Shown: piece after piece, positions 24,036-32,315 of the stretch
Numbering within the stretch: position 1 is the first letter of the stretch
Layout of the letters: every line of letters starts with the position of its first letter
Origin: Bacteroidales bacterium
Lineage (GTDB): Bacteria > Bacteroidota > Bacteroidia > Bacteroidales > F082
DNA length: 49,157 bases
Direction: 5' to 3'
Assembly (NCBI GenBank): GCA_017649945.1
Contig: JAGCFU010000076.1
Coordinates: forward strand, 1-49,157
Notes under the pieces: generated by a model
Database searches by the model: none
Told to the model about the DNA's origin: nothing
Seen by the model: the letters and a program-made list of their open reading frames with translations, nothing else
Position numbers and translations under genes: made by a program

Positions 24036-25917
24036 ATTTCACTATTTTTCTAGTCGTTATCTTTCCGCTTTGCGTCACACCTTTTATAATATACATTCCT
24101 TGATTCAACTCCTGTATGTCTTTAGCGTTGACGCGCTGTCCGTTGACGTTGTATATTTCAATGATATTGACGATTTCCTCGTAGTCGATTTCTGATACAG
24201 ATTCATGATTCTGAATTTCGATGAGGATATAGTTGTCGCCGTTTTCTGTGAGTGCGAAGTCTGACTCGCAATCTTCGTACCAGGCGGTGAGTTTGAAGAT
24301 ATAGTCGCCTGGTTCCAGTTCATAATAATAAGAGGTGTACTCAGGATCAATCTCAATCACTTCTTTGAGGCTTTCGCAATAGAGGTTGTAGTGTAGTGGA
24401 GTCGTGTCAGGCGCTGTCCAGGATACAACTGCTGCGCTTATTCCAGTCTCGGCGTTGTAGTAAGACTCACCTTGGAGATTGGTAGGTGGGTAGCATGGTG
24501 TCGGTGGGGTAGGAGGAGTCACTTCACCCATCTCGCCGTTTTGTCCGATATTCTGTCCGTAGAGACCGCCAGGACCGCTGCCACTGACTGCGCCTGTCGA
24601 GTTAATCCATGTAAAGATGTTTTGTCCGCCATGGAAACCGGTGGTGTTTTCGCAGCCTGTCTTGCTGTATGTGCTTGAGCACATCTGGGTGCTCCACAAA
24701 ACGTCTCCCTTCATGTCAAAACCTTGAGCTTCTACCGTTGAGGCATCGCTTGTAGGACTTTGTCCTTTGATATAAATCACAGAGAATCCGTCGCCGTATT
24801 CGAAAGCGTCGACACGTATTTTGGCAAATGGAGCGGAGCCGTTGTCGAGTACAAGCATGCCTTCGCCCCAAATTATTTCACCGAAAGGTGTGATGCGGTT
24901 CACATACAATCTATGTTCTGACTCAAATTCTGCGTCTGTCTGGCGATAACCGATGATGATGTCGTGGGTTACAGGGTCGACTGTAGCGTTGGCGTCGATG
25001 TAGTAGTAGGTCGGATCTGTTGTGTGCACAGGCGCTCCGTTTGAGCCGATGGTAGAGGCTCCGAACTGGTCGAAATGGAATACATAGGTGTTGAATGCAT
25101 CGCCGATGCCTGGGTGCCAGATGTAGATATAGCCGCCGCCCATGCCGTCAGAAAGAGCATGGTGGAGATATGTCACTTGGAATGTCTTTGACGACATCAG
25201 CAATGTCTCTTGGCTGAACTGTGTTCCGTCAGGGTTATAGCCTGCGACGTAAATCTCTTTGTCGGTATAGAGTCCGTTGCCGCATTTCTCGTAGGTGACG
25301 AAGACGCGGTTGTCGTAACTCAATGTGAGTTGTCCGTACATGCAGCGGTAGCCGCCGGCGTCAGAAATGGTGATGACTGGACCTGTTGCGTTGTTAAGAT
25401 ACTGCAGATAGAGGTTCTGATAGTCGAAGCCCAATGCCCAGATGCCGCCATCGTCGGTTGCTATGACTTCTGCGCGTGAGAAACCGAGTCCGCCAAAGAG
25501 CTGCACACCTTGCTCACCCCATGCGAATGTGCCGTCAGGGTTGATTTTCACAGCGTAGGTGTAGCCGTCGTAAACAGAGAAACAGCTGACCACGCCTCCG
25601 TCGGTTGTAGTAGTCATTGCAACGCCTTCCGACATTGATGAGAACTGATGACCGCTGATGTGTATGCCGTTAGGACCCCATTGCGGCTCGCCTGCGAAGT
25701 TAAGACGCTGCAATGTCGGTGACCATCCGTTGCCTCCGACAAAACTGCACCATTGCATGTAAGTGTCGCCGGTATGGGAATTGTAAGCGAGGTAAATCTC
25801 ACCGGCATCAGCCGAAGTGTTGGCGATAAGTGTGTTATTAACCGGATCGTTGACCCATTGTGCCTTTACAGTAAATGTCACTGCCAAAGCGATAAGAAAT
25901 AGGTAAAACTTTTTCAT
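24034..25917 (-). CDS. Secreted protein with Fn3-like module and T9SS type A sorting domain
   Basis: This 627-residue protein has the signal peptide MKKFYLFLIALAVTFTVKAQ. The large middle region is a repetitive beta structure (units such as DGGVVSCFSVYDG, DDGGIWALGFDYQ, DGMGGGYIYIWHPG) that looks like a beta-propeller of monitoring or 'tail-fibre-like' type. A proline-rich linker (TPPTPPTPCYPPTNL) then leads to a fibronectin III-like domain (AAVVSWTAPDTTPLHYNLYCES). The end matches a T9SS sorting domain (IIEIYNVNGQRV, then LNQGMYIIKG and TTRKIVK). An upstream in-frame extension runs through promoter and repeat DNA and was rejected. Function unknown; secreted or surface-attached. Confidence 0.83.
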   Translation of the reverse strand: MKKFYLFLIALAVTFTVKAQWVNDPVNNTLIANTSADAGEIYLAYNSHTGDTYMQWCSFVGGNGWSPTLQRLNFAGEPQWGPNGIHISGHQFSSMSEGVAMTTTTDGGVVSCFSVYDGYTYAVKINPDGTFAWGEQGVQLFGGLGFSRAEVIATDDGGIWALGFDYQNLYLQYLNNATGPVITISDAGGYRCMYGQLTLSYDNRVFVTYEKCGNGLYTDKEIYVAGYNPDGTQFSQETLLMSSKTFQVTYLHHALSDGMGGGYIYIWHPGIGDAFNTYVFHFDQFGASTIGSNGAPVHTTDPTYYYIDANATVDPVTHDIIIGYRQTDAEFESEHRLYVNRITPFGEIIWGEGMLVLDNGSAPFAKIRVDAFEYGDGFSVIYIKGQSPTSDASTVEAQGFDMKGDVLWSTQMCSSTYSKTGCENTTGFHGGQNIFTWINSTGAVSGSGPGGLYGQNIGQNGEMGEVTPPTPPTPCYPPTNLQGESYYNAETGISAAVVSWTAPDTTPLHYNLYCESLKEVIEIDPEYTSYYYELEPGDYIFKLTAWYEDCESDFALTENGDNYILIEIQNHESVSEIDYEEIVNIIEIYNVNGQRVNAKDIQELNQGMYIIKGVTQSGKITTRKIVK

Positions 25918-25942
25918 CTTAAAAAATTTATAATTAACCTCG

Positions 25943-25950
25943 CAAAGGTA
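25943..25950 (-). promoter_or_regulatory. -7 box TACCTTTG for the Fn3/T9SS gene
   Basis: On the minus strand TACCTTTGCGAGG lies 25 nt before the ATG at 25917, which supports that start over the longer frame. Confidence 0.6.
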
Positions 25951-25981
25951 CAAAGTAAAAATGAGAAATGCAAGAAAAAAA

Positions 25982-26092
25982 TAGCCATTAATAAAAAAGC
26001 CATTAGCCATTAGAAATTAACAAATACAGCTAATCCTAATGGCTAATGGCTAATGGCTAATACCTAATGGCTAATACCTAATGGCTAACGGC
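25982..26092. repeat. TAGCCATTAG/CTAATGGCTA repeat cluster with 16-bp inverted arms
   Basis: AGCCATTAGCCATTAG (25998-26013) is the exact reverse complement of CTAATGGCTAATGGCT (26036-26051), leaving a 22-nt spacer. The right side continues with four more CTAATGGCTAA / CTAATACCTAA units up to the stop codon of the MFS gene. It is the same family as 21360-21427. It may act as a 3' structure for the MFS transcript. Confidence 0.8.
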
Positions 26093-27709
26093 TTAAGCCT
26101 TGATATTAGGCTCTTCCAAGCCAAGGTGTTTCTTCTTGTCAACAACCTTGAGGTAGAGGCCGATGAGCAATGCTGCGATGCCGAGGCAAGCCAGCATGAT
26201 GAGAGCCCACTTGTAATCAAGTGCTAACGGGTCGGTCACTCCTTCGTTGGTTCTGTCGAGAACCTTACCGATGAGCAATGGGAACAGCCACAGACCGATG
26301 TTCTGAATCCAGAATATCAAAGCGTAAGCTGAACCGATAATCTTCTCGTCGACGAGCTTCGGAACGCTTGGCCACAAAGCTGCAGGCACCAATGAGAATG
26401 ATGCTCCTAAGACCAAGATTGTCACGTAAGCCACAATGGTACCGCCGGCTGCGTTGCCTTTGAAAACAGGCAGGATGAATGCGAATGTGAGGTGGCAGAT
26501 GACCAACAGGATGGAACCGATCATCAACATTGAAGCGGCTTTACCTTTGTGGTCGACGTAGTTGCCGAGGATAGGAGTGATAGCCACTGCGAGGAGTGGG
26601 AACACAGCGAAGATTGTTTCAGCTGTGCCACGCATGTAACCCATGTAGCAGTAAACTACAAGAGCCACTACTGCCAATCCCATCAAACCGTATTTCATGG
26701 CTTTGTTTGTCTTGATGAAGTTGCTTGCGAATGAGCAGATAGCGACGAGCAGCATCACGACGTACTGTACGATAGTCACTGAGTTGCTTGCCCAGAATCC
26801 TGTACCAGGGTTGAGGGTGAGGTTGCACTGCAGCATGTTGACAGCGTATTTCTGGAATGGGAAGATTGCTGAATAGTAAAGCACGCAGAGCAATGCCACG
26901 AGCCAGAATCCGAGACTTGACAAAATCTTGCCGATATCGCTGATTTTGAACGGGTCGTCTTTCTCTTCAGCCTCGCCGGTCTGAGCGTCGAGTTTCTTAT
27001 CCATGAAGAAGTAAACAACGAACATGATGAGGGCGATGCAGAGAAGCACCACACCAAATGCCACTGAACGGCTCACGTTGATTGTTTCACCGAGTTTTGC
27101 GAAATAAGGTGAGAAAATCATACATGTGGCGACGCCGAGACGTGCCAATGCCATCTCAGAACCCATTGCCAATGCTGTTTCACGGCCTTTGAACCATTTC
27201 ACGATACCGCGGCTGACAGTGATACCTGCCATCTCAGCGCCACATCCAAAAATCATGAAGCCGATGCCTGCCACCTTTGCTGATGCCGGCATGCCTCTAT
27301 AGAACGGAGAGACACCTAATTCCTCAAAGAGAGGGATGTAGTTGAGGTTGTCGTTGAACCACAGCTCAGCGCCGCTACCGCCGAAATTCTCGTGGATGGC
27401 GTAATACTTGATGAGTCCGCCGACGAGCATCACAGCGCCTGATAAAACCGCTGTGAAACGCACGCCCATCTTGTCGAGGATGATACCTGCGAAGATGAGG
27501 AAGAACACGAAGACGTTGAGGAATGTCTCAGAACCCTGCATGGTGCCGAATGCCGAGCTATCCCAACCGCGGTGAGTCTGCATCAAGTCTTTGATAGGGG
27601 ACAAGATGTCCATGAAAATGTAGGCGCAGAACATCGCCAACGCCAACAGCAGCAAAGCAGTCCATCTCATGGCCGCATTGTCGCGTAAAGTCTGAATTTT
27701 TTCTGTCAT
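26093..27709 (-). CDS. Major facilitator superfamily transporter (MFSD1-like)
   Basis: This 538-residue inner-membrane protein has about 12 hydrophobic helices. The N-terminal part RWTALLLLALAMFCAYIFMDILSP, then GWDSSAFGTMQGSETFLNVF and FAGIILDKMGVRFTAVLSG (the last being the MFS loop 2-3 motif), resembles the MFSD1-like branch. A charged cytoplasmic loop (DKKLDAQTGEAEEKDD) splits the halves. The substrate is not evident; small peptides or organic anions are possible. It starts 30 nt after the M16 protease stop, in a spacer made of AACTTTTAACTATAAACTTT-like repeats, so it may be the last gene of the rsmG-M16 operon. Confidence 0.8.
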   Translation of the reverse strand: MTEKIQTLRDNAAMRWTALLLLALAMFCAYIFMDILSPIKDLMQTHRGWDSSAFGTMQGSETFLNVFVFFLIFAGIILDKMGVRFTAVLSGAVMLVGGLIKYYAIHENFGGSGAELWFNDNLNYIPLFEELGVSPFYRGMPASAKVAGIGFMIFGCGAEMAGITVSRGIVKWFKGRETALAMGSEMALARLGVATCMIFSPYFAKLGETINVSRSVAFGVVLLCIALIMFVVYFFMDKKLDAQTGEAEEKDDPFKISDIGKILSSLGFWLVALLCVLYYSAIFPFQKYAVNMLQCNLTLNPGTGFWASNSVTIVQYVVMLLVAICSFASNFIKTNKAMKYGLMGLAVVALVVYCYMGYMRGTAETIFAVFPLLAVAITPILGNYVDHKGKAASMLMIGSILLVICHLTFAFILPVFKGNAAGGTIVAYVTILVLGASFSLVPAALWPSVPKLVDEKIIGSAYALIFWIQNIGLWLFPLLIGKVLDRTNEGVTDPLALDYKWALIMLACLGIAALLIGLYLKVVDKKKHLGLEEPNIKA

Positions 27710-27739
27710 ATAACTTAACTTTTAACTATAAACTTTCAA

Positions 27740-30547
27740 CTATTTAGTAGTCGGGAGTTGGATGACTTCTTTCTTGTTGCCATTCAACACTTCTTTGGCG
27801 AAGTCGGCGATGGTCTGAGGAGTGATGCTCTTCACGATTTCGTCGTATTCGGCCACAATGTTGATATTGTCTTCTTCAAAAGTCTCGATAGCGTCGACCC
27901 AGAAGTCATTCTCTTCGAGGTTTTCTGCACGTTTCTTGTACAGGTTTTCAACGACTTTTGTCAGATCTTCCTGAGCAGGGCCATTCTGTGCCACGTCGTT
28001 GAGGCCTTCGTAGACCTTGCCTAGAAGCTTCTCGTACATCTCTTTGTTGGTGTCAAAACCTACGAGGAATAAGAATTCGTCTTTCGGTTTGTCGATGATC
28101 TGTCCCATGACTCCAACACCGTAGGTGCCGCCTTCCTCCTCACGGATAGAACGTGTGTAGTAAATGTCCATAACATCACCTAAAGCCTTCATATACAGCT
28201 GGTTGCGATAGTTATATTCCATAGTGCCAACCAATATTGTGTAAACAGTAGCTTTAGGATTCTGCATATCTTTCTCATAATGGCAGATATACTCATTTTG
28301 AGGGATACCGAGGTTGATGTCTTTCCATGTCTCTTTGCGTTTGTTCTTCTTCAGAGATGCGAGATACTGTTCGACTAATGGCTTGAACGTGTTCTCGTCG
28401 ATATTTCCTACGAAGTAGAAAGTGAAATTGTTAGGATCTGCGAAACGGTCTTTGTAGAGTTCCATTGACTTGGCATAGTCGATTTGGTCGACCTCATCAG
28501 CTTTTATTCTCATGCTGAGCGGATGGTTGTTGTATAACACTTTTGTGAGAGAATCTGAGAAGGTGATCATTGGGTTGAGTTCCTGATTTTCAATAGCTGC
28601 TTTGGTACGTTGTACGTATGACTGGAATGCTTCTTCATCTGAACGTGGCTCTGTGAAGTACAGATAGATGAACTGCATCATTGTTTCGAGGTCTTTCGGT
28701 GAGCATGAGCCGCTCATGCCTTCTGCATAGCTGTCAATCCAAGGATTTACGCTGAGGCGCTTGCCTGCGAGAACCTTCGGGAGGTCTGTTGAGCTGAATT
28801 TGCCTACACCACCGACTTTCATGACGCCTGAGAGTTCCTTCAGAGTGATGAAGTCTTCCTGTTTCAAAGCTGAGAGACCACCGTCGCTCTGTGCGGCAAA
28901 TCTGATCTCGTCTTCTTTGAAGTTGGTCTTCTTGTAGATGACTTTCATGCCGTTGCCGAGAACCAATATTGTGGCGTCGAACTCAGGCATTGCTGTCTCT
29001 TTCTTGATCTTGCCTGGCTTTGGCATATTGTCAACGATAGGGCCGTCGAAAGATTCTTCTTCGTATGGCTGAACTTCAGCGGCGTTGGCTGCTGCGTAGA
29101 TAGCGAGGATTTCTTCAACTGTAGGGAGTGTCTCGCCTTCTTTCTTAGGAGCTGTGACAGTGATGACGAGGTTGTCGTCGTGGACGAGCTGCTGAGCGTA
29201 CATGTTGATAGCTTCGATAGGAAGGTTAGGCATAATCTGCTGATACAGAGCGTATTCTGTCTCGATACCCATCATAGGCTCGTTGCTTAAGAAGTTCTCC
29301 AGGCATTCGTTGACATAACTGTCGTTTTCTGTGTTGTTTCTCTCATTGTATTGACTCTCAATACGTTTCATGAAGTCAGCTTTGGCTCTCTCATATTCTG
29401 AAGCTGTAAAGCCGAATTGTTTCATGCGGTTGTTCTCTGTGACGAGAGTTGTGAGAGCCTCGCTGATGCCGGCAGCGTCTTTTGCCATTGCCATGCTGCA
29501 CCATGCGTCCTCTGTCGGAGCGATGTAGTAGTTTGAATAATAGCTGTAACCGTAGACGAATGGAGGGTTGGCTTTCTTTGTGATGTCCTGCAAACGGTTG
29601 ATTTCCATCATAGAAACCATAGACAAGACGTATTGTCCTACCCAGTAGTTCAGGTCGTTTTTCAAAGAATCAGGTGTAGCCTCTGATTTGTAATACATGT
29701 TGACGGTGTAGCGTGTTGCTTCAGGGTCAGATGCGATGGCCACGATAGGTTCTTCGTTGTCTTCAATCATGAACTGTGGTCTTGGAGCCGGGTCGACAGG
29801 GGCTTTGATGTCGGCGAACATCTCCTTGATGCGAGCCTCGATAGCGTCAACGTCGATGTCACCTACGATGATGATACCTTGGAGGTCAGGACGATACCAT
29901 TTGTGATAGTAGTCGCGGAGTGTCTGATACTCGAAGTTGGCTACGACTTCCGGGAGACCGCCTGGCAGACGGTTGGCGTAAGGGCTGTTAGGATACATCA
30001 CAGGAAGAATGGCTTCCATGATACGCTGGTTAGCGTCTTCACGTGTGCGGAGCTCTTCAAGGATGACACCACGCTCGTTGTCGATTTCTGCTTCTTCAAG
30101 GGCGATGAAACTTGACCAGTCGTGAAGAATCAAGAGGCATGTGTCGACGAGACCTGGAAGAGTCGTCGGAACATTGGTCACCATGTAGACTGTCTGGTCG
30201 ATGCCGGTGCCTGCGTTGAGGTTTTCACCGAATTTGATACCGCGGCTCTGTAAGTATTCGCGGAGCATCATGCCAGGAAGGTTTGTCGTCCCGTTGAATG
30301 CCATGTGCTCAAGGAAGTGGGCGAGACCACGCTGTGGCTCTTCCTCAAGGATAGAACCTACCTTCTGTGCGATGTAGAAATCTGCACGCTGTGCTGGCTT
30401 CTCGTTGTGACGGATGTAATAAGTCAAGCCGTTGTCGAGTTTTCCGATTCTTACGTTTGGGTCCATCGGACACGGCATCGCCATCTGGGCGAAACTTGTC
30501 ACTGCCAATGCGGCAATGAACAGTGCTGAAAGGATTAGTTTTTTCAT
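27740..30547 (-). CDS. M16-family (insulinase-like) zinc protease, exported
   Basis: This 935-residue peptidase has a signal peptide (MKKLILSALFIAALAVTSFAQ) and two M16 halves. The first carries the inverted zinc motif HFLEH (His77, Glu80, His81), with the third ligand Glu in EIDNERGVILEE at about 158. The second half (from about residue 510) lacks the motif, as expected for a pitrilysin-type protein. It probably degrades peptides in the periplasm. It starts 12 nt after rsmG ends, on the same strand. Confidence 0.92.
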   Translation of the reverse strand: MKKLILSALFIAALAVTSFAQMAMPCPMDPNVRIGKLDNGLTYYIRHNEKPAQRADFYIAQKVGSILEEEPQRGLAHFLEHMAFNGTTNLPGMMLREYLQSRGIKFGENLNAGTGIDQTVYMVTNVPTTLPGLVDTCLLILHDWSSFIALEEAEIDNERGVILEELRTREDANQRIMEAILPVMYPNSPYANRLPGGLPEVVANFEYQTLRDYYHKWYRPDLQGIIIVGDIDVDAIEARIKEMFADIKAPVDPAPRPQFMIEDNEEPIVAIASDPEATRYTVNMYYKSEATPDSLKNDLNYWVGQYVLSMVSMMEINRLQDITKKANPPFVYGYSYYSNYYIAPTEDAWCSMAMAKDAAGISEALTTLVTENNRMKQFGFTASEYERAKADFMKRIESQYNERNNTENDSYVNECLENFLSNEPMMGIETEYALYQQIMPNLPIEAINMYAQQLVHDDNLVITVTAPKKEGETLPTVEEILAIYAAANAAEVQPYEEESFDGPIVDNMPKPGKIKKETAMPEFDATILVLGNGMKVIYKKTNFKEDEIRFAAQSDGGLSALKQEDFITLKELSGVMKVGGVGKFSSTDLPKVLAGKRLSVNPWIDSYAEGMSGSCSPKDLETMMQFIYLYFTEPRSDEEAFQSYVQRTKAAIENQELNPMITFSDSLTKVLYNNHPLSMRIKADEVDQIDYAKSMELYKDRFADPNNFTFYFVGNIDENTFKPLVEQYLASLKKNKRKETWKDINLGIPQNEYICHYEKDMQNPKATVYTILVGTMEYNYRNQLYMKALGDVMDIYYTRSIREEEGGTYGVGVMGQIIDKPKDEFLFLVGFDTNKEMYEKLLGKVYEGLNDVAQNGPAQEDLTKVVENLYKKRAENLEENDFWVDAIETFEEDNINIVAEYDEIVKSITPQTIADFAKEVLNGNKKEVIQLPTTK

Positions 30548-30559
30548 TTTTTTGTTAAT

Positions 30560-31192
30560 TTAATATAGATGAATTACATATTTTTCAACAAAATAAGGTT
30601 CCGCGTACCATTTCGTGATGGATGTGCTCTTGCGTTTCCAATTCTTAGGTACGTTGCGCAGTTCTTCCTCGATGTCGCCACCTTTTAAATAAAGAATGCC
30701 ACCCGCCTCTATGTCGTTGGTGACACGCAGTTTGTTGTTGCACCATTTCACGAAGTCCGGAAGCTGGGTGACGGCGCGGCTCACTATCACGTCGAACTTT
30801 TCTTTGATGTTCTCGGCGCGTTCCTGAATGGCTGTAACATTTTGTAAATCAAGCTTTTCGACAACGTCTTGAACTACTTTTATCTTTTTGCCTATGCTGT
30901 CGACAAGCAAGAAATTAGTCTGTGGAAACATGATTGCCAACGGGATGCCCGGGAAGCCGCCGCCTGTGCCGATATCGAGGACTTTCATGCCAGGAAGAAG
31001 CTCGAAATACTTGGCAATGGCAAGAGAATGGAGCACATGATGCTCGTAGAAATTGTCCATGTCTTTCCTCGAGATGAGGTTAATCTTGCTGTTCCAGTCT
31101 TCATAAAGTGGCGCAAGTTTCTCATACTGAGCCATTTGCGACTCAGTCAACTCGGGAAAATATTTTTTTATAATCTGATAATTCATTTCCAC
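30560..31192 (-). CDS. rsmG: 16S rRNA (guanine-527-N7)-methyltransferase RsmG
   Basis: RsmG (GidB) methylates G527 in the 530 loop of 16S rRNA with S-adenosylmethionine. The 210 residues show NLISRKDMDNFYEHHVLHSL, then the SAM-binding VLDIGTGGGFPGIPLA (71-86), the DSIGKKIKVVQDVV strand-helix, AERAENI-like QERAENI and VSRAVTQL. The length is normal. Starts at 31192 (MEMNYQ) or 31186 (MNYQ) are both possible. The -7 box lies 12 nt upstream, giving a very short leader. Operon head for the M16 protease and perhaps the MFS gene. Confidence 0.93.
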   Translation of the reverse strand: MEMNYQIIKKYFPELTESQMAQYEKLAPLYEDWNSKINLISRKDMDNFYEHHVLHSLAIAKYFELLPGMKVLDIGTGGGFPGIPLAIMFPQTNFLLVDSIGKKIKVVQDVVEKLDLQNVTAIQERAENIKEKFDVIVSRAVTQLPDFVKWCNNKLRVTNDIEAGGILYLKGGDIEEELRNVPKNWKRKSTSITKWYAEPYFVEKYVIHLY

Positions 31193-31203
31193 TATTAATC
31201 CTG

Positions 31204-31211
31204 CAAAGATA
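31204..31211 (-). promoter_or_regulatory. -7 box TATCTTTG for rsmG
   Basis: On the minus strand TATCTTTGCAGG lies 12 nt before the first possible ATG of rsmG. The divergent glucosaminidase gene has a weaker box TAATTTTA at 31283-31290. Confidence 0.6.
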
Positions 31212-31308
31212 CAAAAATTAATTTATGTAAATAAATTAAGTCAAAATATTAAAAAAATATTTCGTCGAATATATAAAATTAGTAATTTTACACGTTTGAA
31301 TTCTTAAA

Positions 31309-32307
31309 ATGACCGGAAAAATTAAATATATCGCACTGTTGATGTTTCTGATCGGCACTTTTTCTTCTTATGCGCAAAAAACGCAGAAAAAGAAGGAGAC
31401 GCTTGACTATATCGACAGATACAAAGACGTGGCGATGGAGGAGATGGTGAAATATAAGATTCCGGCTTCAATCACATTGGCGCAGGGTATACTCGAGTCG
31501 GGTAACGGACAGAGCAAGCTCGCACGGCAAGGCAACAACCACTTCGGGATAAAATGCCATTCCGACTGGAAAGGCAAGACGATGCGCATGGATGACGACG
31601 CTCCGAAAGAGTGTTTCAGGGTGTATAAAAACGCTGAGGAATCGTATCGCGACCACTCTAAATTCCTGAAAAACGGCAGCCGTTACGCCTTCCTTTTTGA
31701 TTTGAAAATCACTGATTACAAGGCTTGGGCGAAAGGCCTGAAGAAGGCCGGATATGCTACACTTCCGACATACGCGCCGGTGCTGATAAACCTCATTGAG
31801 ACGTATAACCTGCAGCAGTACGACGAAATGGTGGTGAAAGGAAAATATAAGAAAAAGAAGAAGGAGAAGGAAAATAAGGTCGTTACTCCGCCTGTCGTCA
31901 CAGACGTCAAACAGCCTGGTGAAGTGCCGGTTCTCGCAAATTGCAAGGTTATCGGGATGACCGACGATCATCATTTCATAAGAGAGAATTTTGGAGTTAA
32001 GTTTGTCTTCACCAAACAAGGTGATGATCTTGATAAGCTTGCTAAAGAATTGAAACTCAATAAGAGACAGCTTGTAAACTACAATAATCTTGGCAACAAG
32101 ACCACTTTCGCGGAAGGCGAGGTGCTGTATATCGGGCCGAAACGCCGTAAGGCCGCTGGCGGTTATAAGATTCATGTGATTCAGCAAGGTGAGACCTTGT
32201 CGCAGGTGTCGCGTCTGTATGCCGTGAAACTTGAACGTCTTTATAAGATGAACGGTCTTGATGAAAAAGCCGTGATACAGGTTGGACAGGTTATAAAACT
32301 GAGATAA
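31309..32307 (+). CDS. Exported glucosaminidase with LysM domains (murein hydrolase)
   Basis: This 332-residue protein has a signal peptide (cleaved after SYAQ, about residue 23). Residues about 34-175 form a glucosaminidase domain: KIPASITLAQGILESGNGQS with catalytic Glu63, NNHFGIKCH, and FRVYKNAEESYRDHSKFL. A lysine-rich linker (KKKKKEKENK) follows, then a degenerate LysM (about 222-280) and a good C-terminal LysM from about residue 286 (YKIHVIQQGETLSQVSRLY ... GQVIKLR). It should cleave between N-acetylglucosamine and N-acetylmuramic acid in peptidoglycan in the periplasm, like FlgJ/Auto-type enzymes. Convergent with uvrA, 8 nt between stops. Confidence 0.9.
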   Translation: MTGKIKYIALLMFLIGTFSSYAQKTQKKKETLDYIDRYKDVAMEEMVKYKIPASITLAQGILESGNGQSKLARQGNNHFGIKCHSDWKGKTMRMDDDAPKECFRVYKNAEESYRDHSKFLKNGSRYAFLFDLKITDYKAWAKGLKKAGYATLPTYAPVLINLIETYNLQQYDEMVVKGKYKKKKKEKENKVVTPPVVTDVKQPGEVPVLANCKVIGMTDDHHFIRENFGVKFVFTKQGDDLDKLAKELKLNKRQLVNYNNLGNKTTFAEGEVLYIGPKRRKAAGGYKIHVIQQGETLSQVSRLYAVKLERLYKMNGLDEKAVIQVGQVIKLR

Positions 32308-32315
32308 TCAGCAAG

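Noticed and set aside
24034-26010. Longer frame of the Fn3/T9SS gene starting at 26010
   Set aside because: The first 31 codons cover promoter and repeat DNA; the signal peptide begins at 25917.
27710-27739. Possible regulatory site in the gap between the M16 and MFS genes
   Set aside because: It is an AACTTTTAACTATAAACTTT-like AT-rich repeat with no recognised box; a simple low-complexity spacer is enough to explain it.
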